The position numbers and the translations under genes were made by a program. A DNA stretch of 64,000 nt from Arsukibacterium indicum (GTDB lineage: Bacteria > Pseudomonadota > Gammaproteobacteria > Enterobacterales > Alteromonadaceae), in assembly GCF_019100565.1 (NCBI RefSeq), contig NZ_JAHRID010000007.1, forward strand, positions 86,155 to 150,154. The letters run 5' to 3'. The notes beneath the pieces are model-generated. The model was not told the DNA's origin. It saw only the letters and a program-made list of their open reading frames with translations, and made no database searches. This document shows positions 17,862 through 26,850 of the stretch, one piece after another; position 1 is the first letter of the stretch, and each line of letters begins with the position of its first letter.

Positions 17862-18010
17862 ATTTTAGATCTATTTTGTCACTTATTGGGTGCGAGATTA
17901 TGGCAAGCTTAAAATTTATTTTAGATCTATTTTGTCATTTATTTTTAAAGTAGAGCCAAAAAATATGGCTTGTAGCGTAGTTTATTTTAGGACTATTTTG
18001 TCATCCCACA
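17862..18010 (-). repeat. Tn7 left end with three TnsB-binding sites
   Basis: ATTTTAGATCTATTTTGTCA occurs at 17862-17881 and again, identical, at 17918-17937. A third copy differing at two or so positions, with AGGACT for AGATCT, lies at 17984-18003 and is followed by TCCCACA ending at 18010. Three sites spread over about 150 bases is the known Tn7 left-end pattern; the right end has four packed sites. Read inward, the terminus is TGTGGGATGACAAAATAG. This fixes the transposon boundary to the base. Confidence 0.93.
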
Positions 18011-18033
18011 AAGGGCCTTAGAGCCCTTTTTTA
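18011..18033 (+). terminator. Probable glmS terminator interrupted by Tn7
   Basis: AAGGGC (18011-18016) pairs with GCCCTT (18023-18028) and is followed by a run of Ts to 18032. It begins at the first base outside the Tn7 left end. No gene in the window reads into it except across the transposon, so it most likely belongs to glmS on the far side of the element. The bases AAGGG (18011-18015) are the predicted 5-bp target duplication. Confidence 0.75.
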
Positions 18034-18125
18034 TTGGTGCACTCTTAATATTTGAAATTTAATGAAAAAGTCATGTTGCTGTAATAATTTGCACCGCTTT
18101 GGTCCGGCTTTTTATCGCAGCGCTA

Positions 18126-18169
18126 TTGACGGCTGAAATTTAATCATCTACCTTTTGTAAGCGCTTACA
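18126..18169 (+). promoter_or_regulatory. Promoter with LacI-type operator for the GH16/TonB-receptor operon
   Basis: TGTAAGCGCTTACA (18156-18169) is a perfect 14-bp palindrome of the LacI/GalR class, centred on CG. It lies just after a possible promoter: TTGACG at 18126-18131, 17-base spacer, weak TACCTT at 18149-18154. A near-identical palindrome lies at 28199-28212, and a LacI-family gene is at 31071. Repressor binding at the start site is inferred. Confidence 0.8.
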
Positions 18170-18247
18170 TTTTTATGTTGCAGATACCTTTATTGGTGTT
18201 GGCGTTTCAGTCAGCAGGTAGCAAAGACCCAGGGGATGATTATTAAA

Positions 18248-20884
18248 ATGAAACAGATTTCAATGTTAACCGCCGTATTGATGGCGGCAGGCCTGGCCGG
18301 TTGTGGTGGCGATACCGCTACTAATACCGACTTAACGGCTGTTAACCCAACCGAACCGGTAAGTGACTGGCAACTGGTATGGAGTGACGAGTTTGATGGT
18401 AGCCGGATTGACGAAAACAAATGGACGCATGAGATAAATTGCGCCGGCGGCGGTAATAACGAAAAGCAATGTTATACCGACAGCCCGGAAAACTCTTTTG
18501 TGTCAGACGGCACCCTGAAAATTGTTGCATTACCGGCAGAAGAAGGTGCGCCACTACCTTATACATCAGCCAGGCTGAATACCAAGTATCAGGGCGACTT
18601 TAAATATGGTCGTTTTGAAATGCGGGCGAAATTGCCTTCTGGTCAGGGGAGCTGGCCGGCATTCTGGATGCTGCCAACTGATAACGTTTACGGTGAATGG
18701 CCGAAGTCAGGTGAAATTGACATTATGGAGGCGGTTAACCTGAAAGTTGCCGGGGAAGATGGTGTGGCCGAAGCCAATGTTCACGGCACCCTGCATTACG
18801 GCCGGGCCTGGCCTAATAACGCCAGTTCAGGCAAAGCGTACTTGCTGCCAGAAGGGATGAACCCTGCAGATGATTTCCATACTTACGCCATTGAATGGAA
18901 CGAAGGTGAAATTCGCTGGTATGTTGACGGTTATCTGTATCAAACGCAGATGGCGTCAAAAGTTCGCTTTAACAGTCGTGGTGAGGCTGTTGGTCTGAGC
19001 CATCGTGGCTGGTTCTCTGAGAATTTTGACATCGTTACCGGCGAGCTTAAAACCCAATGGAACAGTGCACCCTTTGATCAGCGTTTTCACTTGTTGTTGA
19101 ATTTAGCGGTGGGCGGTAACTGGCCGGAAAACGTTAATAATCTGGGTATTGATGCCGAAGCCTTTGCCGATGGCCAGACTTACGAAATAGATTACGTCCG
19201 GGTATATCAGTGTGGTCAGGATTTAGACAGCGGCAGAGGTTGTGAGACGGTACGTGCTGGCTATAAAGACGAAGAAACCCTGGTTATCGGTGAAGCGCCA
19301 ATTCCTTCCCCCCCTTCTACCGGCGTGGCGCAAAACCTGACTATTTTTGCTGATACACCTAACCCGAACTGGCCAGCATGGGATTGCTGTGGCGGTTCAA
19401 CCCCGGCTTTAGTTGAAGTGGCTGACCGTGGCAATGTGTATGAGTTTGTTGTTAATGCTCAGCCTACCGTAAATGGCTTTATTACCCGCTCGGCTTTTAT
19501 TACTGATCCGGCAGGTGTGCCCAGCCCGTTTGACGCTTCACCATTAATTGAAAACGGTAGTATCAGCTTTGATATGCAAGTGGTGTCTGCACCGTCAAAC
19601 CCGGATTCAACCTGGATTTTTAAGGTTGAAAGTAACGAAAACTCCAGCTTTGCTGAATTACCGATTACTGCCAGCAGTGAAGGCAATACGCCGGTAACCG
19701 GCGAATGGCAAAGTTACACCTTCCCGCTGCAAATGCTGGCTGATGCCGGTCTGGATTTGTCGGCGATCGACGCCATTATGATTTTTCCGGCCTGGGGAAC
19801 AGGTGAAGGTGCCGTATACCGGGTTGATAACGTCAAAATTGCCCAGCCGGATGCGGCGTCACCAGAGCTGGTTATTTTTACCGACAGTGAAAACCCGGCC
19901 TGGCCCATGTGGGACTGCTGTGGTGGTAGCACACCGGTTGAGGCAATGGATGATGCAGAGCACGGTCTGACAGCAGAGTTCAGCATTGGCGCGACACCTA
20001 CAGTTATGGGCTTTATTAACCGTGCCCCGGATGGGTCAGGTGAACCTTTTGATGCGACAGCGCTGTTAAGTGAAGGCGTGGTGCAGTTCGAAATGAAGGT
20101 GGTTACTGCTCCGTCGAATCCTGACTCCACCTGGTTATTTAAAATTGAAGCTGACAACGCAACTTCTGCGGTAGAAGTGCCGCTAAGTAATGGCAGTGCT
20201 GGTATTGAGCCGGTCACCGGTCAGTGGGCAACTTATACGTTCAGTATTCAGAGCCTGTCAGATGCCGGCCTGGATATCAGTGCAATTGATGTGCTGATGA
20301 TCTTCCCGGCATGGGGTACTGGTGAAGGTGCGGTGTACCGGGTGGATAATGTCCGGATCTATAACCCTAATGCCCAGAGTAGTGGCATGTTAACGCTGTT
20401 CCGTGACGCAGTGAATCCGGATTGGAGCTTGTGGGATTGCTGTGCTGGTTCAACTCCGCAGGTAGTCGATGCCGGTGCTCCTTATGGCAACGTGGCGCAA
20501 TTTTCAGTGTTGGGTTCACCAGAAACCGTCCAGGGTATTTTAGCTAACGAAGGCGTGTCTTTTGATGCCACGGCATTACTGGCCAGTGGCAGTGTCAGTT
20601 TTGATATGCGGGTCGTGGATGCGCCGGCCAACCCGGATTCCACCTGGTTATTTAAAATTGAGTCGACCGGTGCTGCCAGTGCGGTTGAACTGCCATTGGC
20701 TGCAGGCAATAGCGACCAGGCCCCGGTTACCGGTGAATGGCAACGTTACAGCTTCCCGTTACAAAGCTTGTTTGACGCTGGCTTAGATATCAGCGACATC
20801 AACGTGATAATGGTATTCCCGGCCTGGGGTACTGGTACCGGTGCGGTTTATCAGATTGATAACGTTGAAATTTCTAATAACTAA
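18248..20884 (+). CDS. GH16 beta-glucanase (laminarinase-type) lipoprotein with three C-terminal repeats
   Basis: The enzyme is predicted to hydrolyse beta-1,3(1,4)-glucans such as laminarin at the cell surface. From the ATG at 18248 the N terminus MKQISMLTAVLMAAGLAGC ends in a lipobox (LAGC). The ATG at 18236 leaves no space after AGGGG, so it is less likely. The GH16 catalytic domain spans about residues 40-295 with the signature GEIDIME (nucleophile E156, D158, acid/base E161) and substrate-cleft tryptophans (GQGSWPAFWMLP). It is followed by a short proline linker and three tandem domains of about 170 residues each, all opening with a WDCC-GSTP motif and ending with VDNV or IDNV. They are probably carbohydrate-binding beta-sandwiches. 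The total is 878 residues. It precedes the TonB receptor by 25 bases, as one operon. Confidence 0.92.
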   Translation: MKQISMLTAVLMAAGLAGCGGDTATNTDLTAVNPTEPVSDWQLVWSDEFDGSRIDENKWTHEINCAGGGNNEKQCYTDSPENSFVSDGTLKIVALPAEEGAPLPYTSARLNTKYQGDFKYGRFEMRAKLPSGQGSWPAFWMLPTDNVYGEWPKSGEIDIMEAVNLKVAGEDGVAEANVHGTLHYGRAWPNNASSGKAYLLPEGMNPADDFHTYAIEWNEGEIRWYVDGYLYQTQMASKVRFNSRGEAVGLSHRGWFSENFDIVTGELKTQWNSAPFDQRFHLLLNLAVGGNWPENVNNLGIDAEAFADGQTYEIDYVRVYQCGQDLDSGRGCETVRAGYKDEETLVIGEAPIPSPPSTGVAQNLTIFADTPNPNWPAWDCCGGSTPALVEVADRGNVYEFVVNAQPTVNGFITRSAFITDPAGVPSPFDASPLIENGSISFDMQVVSAPSNPDSTWIFKVESNENSSFAELPITASSEGNTPVTGEWQSYTFPLQMLADAGLDLSAIDAIMIFPAWGTGEGAVYRVDNVKIAQPDAASPELVIFTDSENPAWPMWDCCGGSTPVEAMDDAEHGLTAEFSIGATPTVMGFINRAPDGSGEPFDATALLSEGVVQFEMKVVTAPSNPDSTWLFKIEADNATSAVEVPLSNGSAGIEPVTGQWATYTFSIQSLSDAGLDISAIDVLMIFPAWGTGEGAVYRVDNVRIYNPNAQSSGMLTLFRDAVNPDWSLWDCCAGSTPQVVDAGAPYGNVAQFSVLGSPETVQGILANEGVSFDATALLASGSVSFDMRVVDAPANPDSTWLFKIESTGAASAVELPLAAGNSDQAPVTGEWQRYSFPLQSLFDAGLDISDINVIMVFPAWGTGTGAVYQIDNVEISNN
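19328..20880 (+). repeat. Three tandem coding repeats of about 520 bp in the GH16 gene
   Basis: Units begin near 19328, 19864 and 20386. Each encodes an F-x-D/DA-x-NP start, then WDCCGGSTP (WDCCAGSTP in the third), NPDSTW-FK, PVTGEWQ or PVTGQWA, and FPAWGTG-GAVY before (V/I)DNV. Similarity is visible at DNA level, for example around CCGGCCTGGGG, suggesting internal duplication. Confidence 0.85.
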
Positions 20885-20909
20885 TCAGTGCGACGAGAGT
20901 AAAACGATT

Positions 20910-23900
20910 ATGAAACCAATATTATTTAATAAAAGCAGGGTTGCCATTGCCGTATCTGTTGTACTGACAGCTGGTTTGCTAATGCCGGTACAGGCGCAGG
21001 AAGCGGAGCAAGAGCAGGCGCAGGACGTCAATGTTGAGATTATTCAGGTTAAGGGTATTCGCGGTAGTTTAGCGCGTTCAATGGACGTGAAACGCGAAGC
21101 GTCGGGTGTAGTGGATGCCATTTCAGCAGAGGAAATGGGTAAATTCCCCGACACCAACCTGGCGGAATCGTTGCAGCGGATTACCGGGGTATCGGTAAGC
21201 CGGGCAAATGGTGAAGGCAGCCAGATCACCGTAAGGGGCTTTGGTCCTGAATTCAACCTGGTTACGCTGAATGGTCGTCAGATGGCCGGAACAGGTTTTA
21301 CCCGGTCTTTTAACTTCGAAAATTTATCTTCCGAAGGCGTCAGTGCGTTAGAGGTATACAAAACTGCCCGGGCAGAAGTGCCAACAGGCGGTCTTGGCGC
21401 AACGGTTAATATTGTTACCGCTAAACCTTTCCAGAACCCGGGCGAGCGTTACTCGATTATGGCAAAGGGCCTGCATGACTCCTCGAATAAAGCCGGTGAC
21501 GACGTAACGCCTGAATTAGCGGGTATTTACAGCAACACCTTTATGGATGACCGTTTCGGTGTCACCGCGAACTTCTCTTTCCATCGCAGAGACTTCCAGC
21601 GGCAGTCGGCCAATGTTCGCTCCTGGCAGTTAAACCCTTCCTTGTCGGTGGATGCGTCGGATATTGTGGATGGCCGGCCGGTTGATGCCAACGGCGAGGT
21701 TATTCCCCGGTTCTGGGCACCTGATGCCAATGGCGATTTACAACCTGTTACGGCAGCCTTCTTTCCGCAGGAAATCAGTTTCGCCCGCGATGATATTCAG
21801 CGTGAGCGAACCAATGGCCAGGTGACCTTTCAGTTTGCAGCAACGGACGATGTGATCCTGACGCTGGACCACACCATCTCTAATGCTGTTACGGGTAACA
21901 ACTCGCTGTCCTGGGGGGTGTGGAACGGTTCCTTTGGTGGCAACGCTAATGCTTATGAATTAGATGAAAACGGTACAGCTATTTATTACAACTCATCTGG
22001 CGATGACGGCTCTTTTACCGGGTTCAGGGAAACCACCGAGGTAGATTCAAAAGCTACTGGTTTTAATGTGGCCTGGGAGTTTTCTGATGCATTAAATTTC
22101 AGCTTTGATGCTCATACGTCTAAAACCACCACCGACAATGGCAAGGACAAGGGCTTAGGAGCGCAGGCGCGGGTTATTCTGGGCTCTGCTGCGCTGTCAT
22201 CCAAGGAATATTTCTTCCGCGAGGGAGAGATCCCTGGTTACAACATCAGGTGGCTAAATGGCAGCAATGAACTCAGCCCGAGTGAAATCGGTTCGAACTT
22301 CAGTATCTTCACCCGTACTCCGGGTGAATCAGAAGTTACCCAATATCAGTTTGACGGCAATTGGCTACCTGAACTCGGTTACGGCCTGAGGGGGGTTTCT
22401 TTCGGTGCGGCCTATACTGAGCAATCTTTAAGTGGGTCTGGCGGCTCTAACAACGCCAATGCGCCGGGATTCAACAACGGCACCTTTGCCGAAATCTTCC
22501 CGGACAGCATGTTTACCCGGGTTGATCTGAGTAACTTCCTGGATGAATTTTCATTCGGACCAGAAGGTGTATCGCCCGGGTACGCCTATACCTATGATAT
22601 TGATGAAGCCATCATCCGCCAAATGGCTTTCCTGACTGAAGATGTGCTGGGCGCTGATGCATATGTGATTGGCTCATTCGGGCCGGACATGTTCCCGGTG
22701 AATCGCATAGAGGAAGAAACGATTAGCCTCTATGTTTCAACGGAATGGGAATTTGAAGTAAAAGGTTACTATGTCGATGTAAATCTCGGTTTGCGCTATG
22801 AAGAAACCGATATTGTCAGCCCGGCCAAGAGCCGTGTACCAGAATATGTCTACTGGGCCGGCGGATCAGAGTGGCTGACGCAGTTCGCCGGTGGCGGTGA
22901 TTTGGTGGAGGTGGAATTCACCGGTAACTATGACTTGCTGTTGCCGATGTTTGACGTCAAAGTGGATATTACCGATGACTGGGTTGGCCGCTTCTCTGCA
23001 GGCAAAACCATTACCCGGCCTACCTTAGGGCAGATGCTTGGCAACCTTAGCCTTACGCCTTCACCCAAGATAGGCGCCAGAAGTGGCAGCCGGGGCAACC
23101 CCAACCTGAAGCCATTTGAGTCAACTAACCTGGATCTGTCGCTGGAATATTATTATGGCGATGCGAGCTATGCGGCCATAGGCCTGTTCTGGAAAGACGT
23201 TGACGATTGGATTGATAACTCGCAAGTTACTACCACCTTCGAAGGCTTACATGACGTTTATCAGGGCCAGCGTTGGAATAATGCGGTTGCTGCCATCCAG
23301 GCTCGTGGCGAGCAGGCCACTGATGCTGCCATTTATAATGAGATTGTTGCCAACGGTGTGGGTATAGGTGAAAACAACCGTGTGTTACCTGACCCGGCTA
23401 CCGATCCGCTGATTGAGTGGACCATCAACTCGCCTGAAAACGTCGGTGCCAGGAAGGTAAACGGCCTGGAGTTCGCGGTACAGCACGTGTTTGGCGACAG
23501 TGGCTTCGGTACGGGAATAAACGGCACACTGGTTGACGGTGATGTTGAGTACGATAATTTCGTGCTGGCGGCACAGGCGATTCTGCCGGGTCTGAGTAAC
23601 TCTGCCAACTGGCAGGTGTTCTACGAGAAAGAAGGCTTGTCGGTCCGGTTAACGGCCGCATGGCGGGATGAGTATCTGGCGGGACAGGGCCAGCCAGATA
23701 CAACCGATGCGCCGCCTAATTATGTTGAAGAATACTTACAGTGGGATTTAAGCGTTAACTACGATATTAATGAAAACCTGACGGTATTCTTTGAAGGCAT
23801 TAACCTGACCAATGAAACCGAACGAAGCTATGGCCGGTTCGAAAGGCAGTTCTTAAGTGCTGCGCAATATGGCCCGCGGTATGCCATTGGGGTCAGATAC

Positions 23901-23915
23901 ACCATGGGCAATTGA
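20910..23915 (+). CDS. TonB-dependent receptor, likely beta-glucan oligosaccharide importer
   Basis: This is an outer-membrane, TonB-powered transporter of 1001 residues. The ATG at 20910 gives a signal peptide ending VQAQ; the longer frame from 20841 runs into the GH16 gene and is rejected. The plug domain has the TonB-Xanthomonas/Caulobacter style: IRGSLARSMDVKREASGVVD, FPDTNLAESLQRITGVSVSR, QITVRGFGPEFNLVTLNGRQ. The beta-barrel follows and ends with a C-terminal aromatic-rich strand (YGPRYAIGVRYTMGN). Receptors of this subfamily often import plant or algal saccharides. It is the second gene after the GH16 enzyme and is followed by a strong terminator, so enzyme and importer are a two-gene operon under the operator at 18156. 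Confidence 0.92.
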   Translation: MKPILFNKSRVAIAVSVVLTAGLLMPVQAQEAEQEQAQDVNVEIIQVKGIRGSLARSMDVKREASGVVDAISAEEMGKFPDTNLAESLQRITGVSVSRANGEGSQITVRGFGPEFNLVTLNGRQMAGTGFTRSFNFENLSSEGVSALEVYKTARAEVPTGGLGATVNIVTAKPFQNPGERYSIMAKGLHDSSNKAGDDVTPELAGIYSNTFMDDRFGVTANFSFHRRDFQRQSANVRSWQLNPSLSVDASDIVDGRPVDANGEVIPRFWAPDANGDLQPVTAAFFPQEISFARDDIQRERTNGQVTFQFAATDDVILTLDHTISNAVTGNNSLSWGVWNGSFGGNANAYELDENGTAIYYNSSGDDGSFTGFRETTEVDSKATGFNVAWEFSDALNFSFDAHTSKTTTDNGKDKGLGAQARVILGSAALSSKEYFFREGEIPGYNIRWLNGSNELSPSEIGSNFSIFTRTPGESEVTQYQFDGNWLPELGYGLRGVSFGAAYTEQSLSGSGGSNNANAPGFNNGTFAEIFPDSMFTRVDLSNFLDEFSFGPEGVSPGYAYTYDIDEAIIRQMAFLTEDVLGADAYVIGSFGPDMFPVNRIEEETISLYVSTEWEFEVKGYYVDVNLGLRYEETDIVSPAKSRVPEYVYWAGGSEWLTQFAGGGDLVEVEFTGNYDLLLPMFDVKVDITDDWVGRFSAGKTITRPTLGQMLGNLSLTPSPKIGARSGSRGNPNLKPFESTNLDLSLEYYYGDASYAAIGLFWKDVDDWIDNSQVTTTFEGLHDVYQGQRWNNAVAAIQARGEQATDAAIYNEIVANGVGIGENNRVLPDPATDPLIEWTINSPENVGARKVNGLEFAVQHVFGDSGFGTGINGTLVDGDVEYDNFVLAAQAILPGLSNSANWQVFYEKEGLSVRLTAAWRDEYLAGQGQPDTTDAPPNYVEEYLQWDLSVNYDINENLTVFFEGINLTNETERSYGRFERQFLSAAQYGPRYAIGVRYTMGN

Positions 23916-23952
23916 TTATACTTTAGTACCCTCCCTGTTGTAACTCCGGTTT

Positions 23953-23979
23953 AGTGCCCGCTTGCGGGCACTTTTTTTA
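23953..23979 (+). terminator. Intrinsic terminator of the GH16/TonB-receptor operon
   Basis: AGTGCCCGC (23953-23961) pairs with GCGGGCACT (23964-23972), followed by seven Ts. It lies 38 bases after the receptor stop. Confidence 0.93.
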
Positions 23980-24015
23980 TGTTTATTTTAACCTAGACAC
24001 CTATCTGGAAGGGCT

Positions 24016-24166
24016 GGGTGGCTGGAGTGCTTACGTAACAGCGGCATGGATGCCGCGGAGCCTGAAAGGGCACAGGGATGTGATCCTTGAAGGCGGTGAA
24101 GTAGGTATCTCCAGCCACCCTGCCTCTGCTCAAATATTAGTGGCTACACCAGCCACTGTGCCTCTC
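24016..24166. repeat. Structured intergenic element with long inverted repeat
   Basis: GGGTGGCTGGAG (24016-24027) is matched by CTCCAGCCACCC (24109-24120), a perfect 12-bp stem enclosing about 80 bases. Inside are GCGGCAT/ATGCCGC (24041-24056) and AGGGAT/ATCCTT. Beyond it GTGGCT/AGCCAC (24140-24156) forms another hairpin, and CCAGCCACCCTGCCTCT is nearly repeated at 24150-24166. No open frame fits. It may be a dispersed intergenic repeat or a structured RNA between two convergent operons. Confidence 0.55.
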
Positions 24167-24224
24167 TACGTTAGTATCAGTCTTAGTAGCTCAGTACAGA
24201 GGATATAATGATAGTTGAGAGGAT

Positions 24225-24252
24225 TTAAAAAAGGGCGCCCGCGAGCGCCCTT
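24225..24252 (-). terminator. Intrinsic terminator of the GH3 operon (minus strand)
   Basis: AAGGGCGC (24231-24238) and GCGCCCTT (24245-24252) form an 8-bp stem; on the minus strand it is followed by a run of six Ts. It is 25 bases past the GH3 stop. Confidence 0.9.
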
Positions 24253-24276
24253 AAGTTTTACTTTAACAGCTGGTCA

Positions 24277-26850
24277 TTATTTGCAAGCCACCACTGTGTG
24301 TTGTTGGTTGGCTACAGGGCTTATTCTGGCATCAGCCAGGTTCAGGGTTAACTTGCCGCTGCTTTGCACTGACAACACCTGAAACACCTGGCCCAGATTC
24401 ATGCCCTGCTGTTGCAGGCAGCTTAAATTTACCGCCAGCGGTTGCCATTGGTCATCCGGCATGGCAGCCAGTGCTTCGCTGATATTAACCCTGCCGCCGC
24501 AATCCTCACCACAGGCCATGCCCAGCATAACCGTTGCTGGCACTTCACCCTGGCGCTTTACCAGCACTGTTAACTGACTGTCTGCTTCAGCATAGGCTCT
24601 TAAATCGCGCGGAAAGGGGCTGATGAAGCTAAAAGCAGCGCTGGCACTGCCATCAAACTCAAAGCGGCGGGCGTCTTCCTGAACTTCTTTGTCAAAGGTG
24701 CGGCTGTTAACAGCCCCCAATTGCTGAATACTGCTGCCAACCATTTCGCTCTGGTTACCACTTTGCAGCTGTAATTGCCACGGCGAGCGGGGTGAGCGCT
24801 CAAAAATAGCCATTTCAGTTAACTGGGTGTTCTGCTCTATCTGCTCTGACAGCTCGCCGGTCAATACGTCTTTATCGCCATAACGCAGACCAAAACCATA
24901 AGGCAGCAACGGCTGATAATCCGCATCGCCATAATTTACCGCAGTTTGCTGCGGGCTGGCTGGCCAGGAGAACGATAGTTTGCCGTGAAAATCGTACTGC
25001 ACAGTGCCATCGGCATTGGCCAGAATTACATCGGCAACACCCTCGCCTTCACTGCCCGGCAACCATACAGCGACAAAGGCATCAGATGCATTAAGCTCAG
25101 GGTTAACCCACAATGGCCGGCCGCTGATAAACAGCGATACCACGGGGATGCCTTCTGCTTTTAACTTTTTAAGTAAAGCTAAATCTGTCTTGTTACCGCG
25201 CTGATATTCCAGATTATCCAGATCGCCATTGCCCTCAGCGTAAGGCTCTTCACCAAATACCACAATAGCCACATCAGGTTTCTGCTGATAGCTGCCATCG
25301 GCTGAAAGCTCAACGCTGCCGCCTGCTGCCTTTACCTGGCGCGCTATACCGTCATAAATGGAACTGCCACCCGGAAAATCTGCGTTAGTGTTACCGGTAC
25401 CCTGCCAGCTAATGGTCCAGCCACCGGCTTGCTGGCCAATATTGTCTGCACCACCACCGGTAACCAGCAGCCGCTGTGTTGGATTTAACGGTAATAACTG
25501 GTTGTGGTTTTTCAGCAATACCAACGATTGGCGCACCGCGTCGCGGGCAATGGCACGGTGTTGTTCGGCGCCAATTAATTCGGTTTTACCAGCAAGTGGC
25601 CGCTTGGCCGGGCTGGCTTTATCGAACAAACCGGCGCGCATTTTAACCCGCAAAATACGCCGTACTGCGTCGTCTACCCGTTGCATACTGATGTCACCGG
25701 CTTCAACCTGTGCAATCAGATTATGGTAAAGCGGCTTCCAGGCAGCGGTGGGTACCATGTAGATATCAAGGCCGGCATTGGCTGCCTGCGGACAATTCTC
25801 GTTGCTACAGCCAGGGATCTGGCCATGGCCATTCCAGTCGCCAACAACAAAGCCATCAAAACCCATCCGGTCTTTCAGCACGTCAGTGAGTAAGTACTTG
25901 TCACCATGAATTTTGCTGCCATTCCAGCTGTTAAATGAGGCCATTACTGACTGAGCACCAGCCTGCAGCCCACCTACGTAGCCCTGGGCGTGAATATCAA
26001 ATAATTGCTGCTCGGTAACTTCGGTATTACCCTGATCAATACCGCCGGTGGTGCCACCATCGCCCACAAAGTGTTTAACGGTGCTGATCACTTTATCATC
26101 ACCCAGAAAGTCGCCGTCTGCGGCACCCTGCAGCCCTTTAACAATAGCTGCAGCGTAGTCATGGACAATTTGCGGATGCTCTGAATAACCCTCATAAGTG
26201 CGGCCCCAGCGATCATCACGTACTACCGCTACGGTGGGCGCAAAAACCCAGTCAATACCGGTTACCATTACTTCGCGAGCCGTGACTTTGGCTATTTGTT
26301 CTATTAATGCCGGGTTGTTAGCTGCGCCCAGGCCAATATTATGTGGAAATATCGTTGCGCCAATAACATTGTTATGGCCGTGCACCGCATCGGTGCCCCA
26401 CATTGTTGGAATACTGCTGCCATCCAGGCTGCTATCAACCGAGGCCTGATACATGGCTTCTGCCAGTGCTATCCAGTCGGCCGGGGTGGCATATTTGTCG
26501 TCATTCGGAAAAGCGCCACCGCCATTTAAGTAGGAGCCAAAACCATATTGGCGCATATCGTCGACGGTAATATCGCGAATTTCCGGCTGGATCATCTGCG
26601 CGACTTTCTGTGGCAGGGTCATGCCAGCCATTAAGTCAGTGATGGCTTGTTCAATGGCAGGATCCTTCACCACCGGCAAGTTAAGCTGCGGCCAGAGGTT
26701 TACATTTGTCGCCGGCTGCTGGCTGTCAACGGTTAGGGGTTCGTCTGCCACGACAGGCGGTGCCGGCTTGCTGCAGGCTGCCAGCAGCAAGCTGCTGCTT
26801 AGCGCTACAAGTACCGGTTTAAAATTAAATGAGCGTTTTTGTAAAATCAT
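24277..26850 (-). CDS. GH3 exo-beta-glucosidase lipoprotein with ExoP-type C-terminal domain
   Basis: The enzyme is predicted to release glucose from the non-reducing ends of beta-glucan oligosaccharides. The 857-residue product starts with a lipoprotein signal (LLLAAC). The N-terminal GH3 barrel has [18 protein letters not shown] and [19 protein letters not shown], and the nucleophile Asp in [11 protein letters not shown]. The second GH3 domain follows (about 420-650). The last 180 residues resemble the ExoP-type galactose-binding-like domain of marine GH3 exoglucanases. The start codon overlaps the stop of the upstream MFS gene as ATGA, so the two are translationally coupled. Substrate preference among beta-1,3, 1,4 and 1,6 linkages is not decided by sequence. 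Confidence 0.92.
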   Translation of the reverse strand: MILQKRSFNFKPVLVALSSSLLLAACSKPAPPVVADEPLTVDSQQPATNVNLWPQLNLPVVKDPAIEQAITDLMAGMTLPQKVAQMIQPEIRDITVDDMRQYGFGSYLNGGGAFPNDDKYATPADWIALAEAMYQASVDSSLDGSSIPTMWGTDAVHGHNNVIGATIFPHNIGLGAANNPALIEQIAKVTAREVMVTGIDWVFAPTVAVVRDDRWGRTYEGYSEHPQIVHDYAAAIVKGLQGAADGDFLGDDKVISTVKHFVGDGGTTGGIDQGNTEVTEQQLFDIHAQGYVGGLQAGAQSVMASFNSWNGSKIHGDKYLLTDVLKDRMGFDGFVVGDWNGHGQIPGCSNENCPQAANAGLDIYMVPTAAWKPLYHNLIAQVEAGDISMQRVDDAVRRILRVKMRAGLFDKASPAKRPLAGKTELIGAEQHRAIARDAVRQSLVLLKNHNQLLPLNPTQRLLVTGGGADNIGQQAGGWTISWQGTGNTNADFPGGSSIYDGIARQVKAAGGSVELSADGSYQQKPDVAIVVFGEEPYAEGNGDLDNLEYQRGNKTDLALLKKLKAEGIPVVSLFISGRPLWVNPELNASDAFVAVWLPGSEGEGVADVILANADGTVQYDFHGKLSFSWPASPQQTAVNYGDADYQPLLPYGFGLRYGDKDVLTGELSEQIEQNTQLTEMAIFERSPRSPWQLQLQSGNQSEMVGSSIQQLGAVNSRTFDKEVQEDARRFEFDGSASAAFSFISPFPRDLRAYAEADSQLTVLVKRQGEVPATVMLGMACGEDCGGRVNISEALAAMPDDQWQPLAVNLSCLQQQGMNLGQVFQVLSVQSSGKLTLNLADARISPVANQQHTVVACK

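Larger units (their letters stand above)
1..18010 (+). mobile_element. Tn7 transposon (right end outside window), glmS-type insertion
   Basis: Seen: five tns genes in the Tn7 order A-B-C-D-E, a cargo operon after tnsE, and a left end with three TnsB-like sites whose outermost bases, read inward from 18010, are TGTGGGATGACAAAATAG, close to the known Tn7 terminus TGTGGGCG. Known: Tn7 puts its right end and tnsA next to glmS and inserts in the glmS terminator through TnsD. Here a hairpin with a T-run starts immediately outside the left end. Inferred: glmS and the right end lie a few hundred bases or less left of position 1, so the element is slightly over 18 kb. In place of the class 2 integron carried by classical Tn7, the cargo is a metal-efflux operon. 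Confidence 0.93.

Noticed and set aside
1-18010. CRISPR-associated Tn7-like transposon
   Set aside because: No cas genes and no repeat-spacer array in the window; tnsD and tnsE are of the classical Tn7 type.
19714-20217. Long minus-strand frame inside the GH16 gene
   Set aside because: Antisense to the tandem repeats; its apparent repeats are only the mirror of the real gene.
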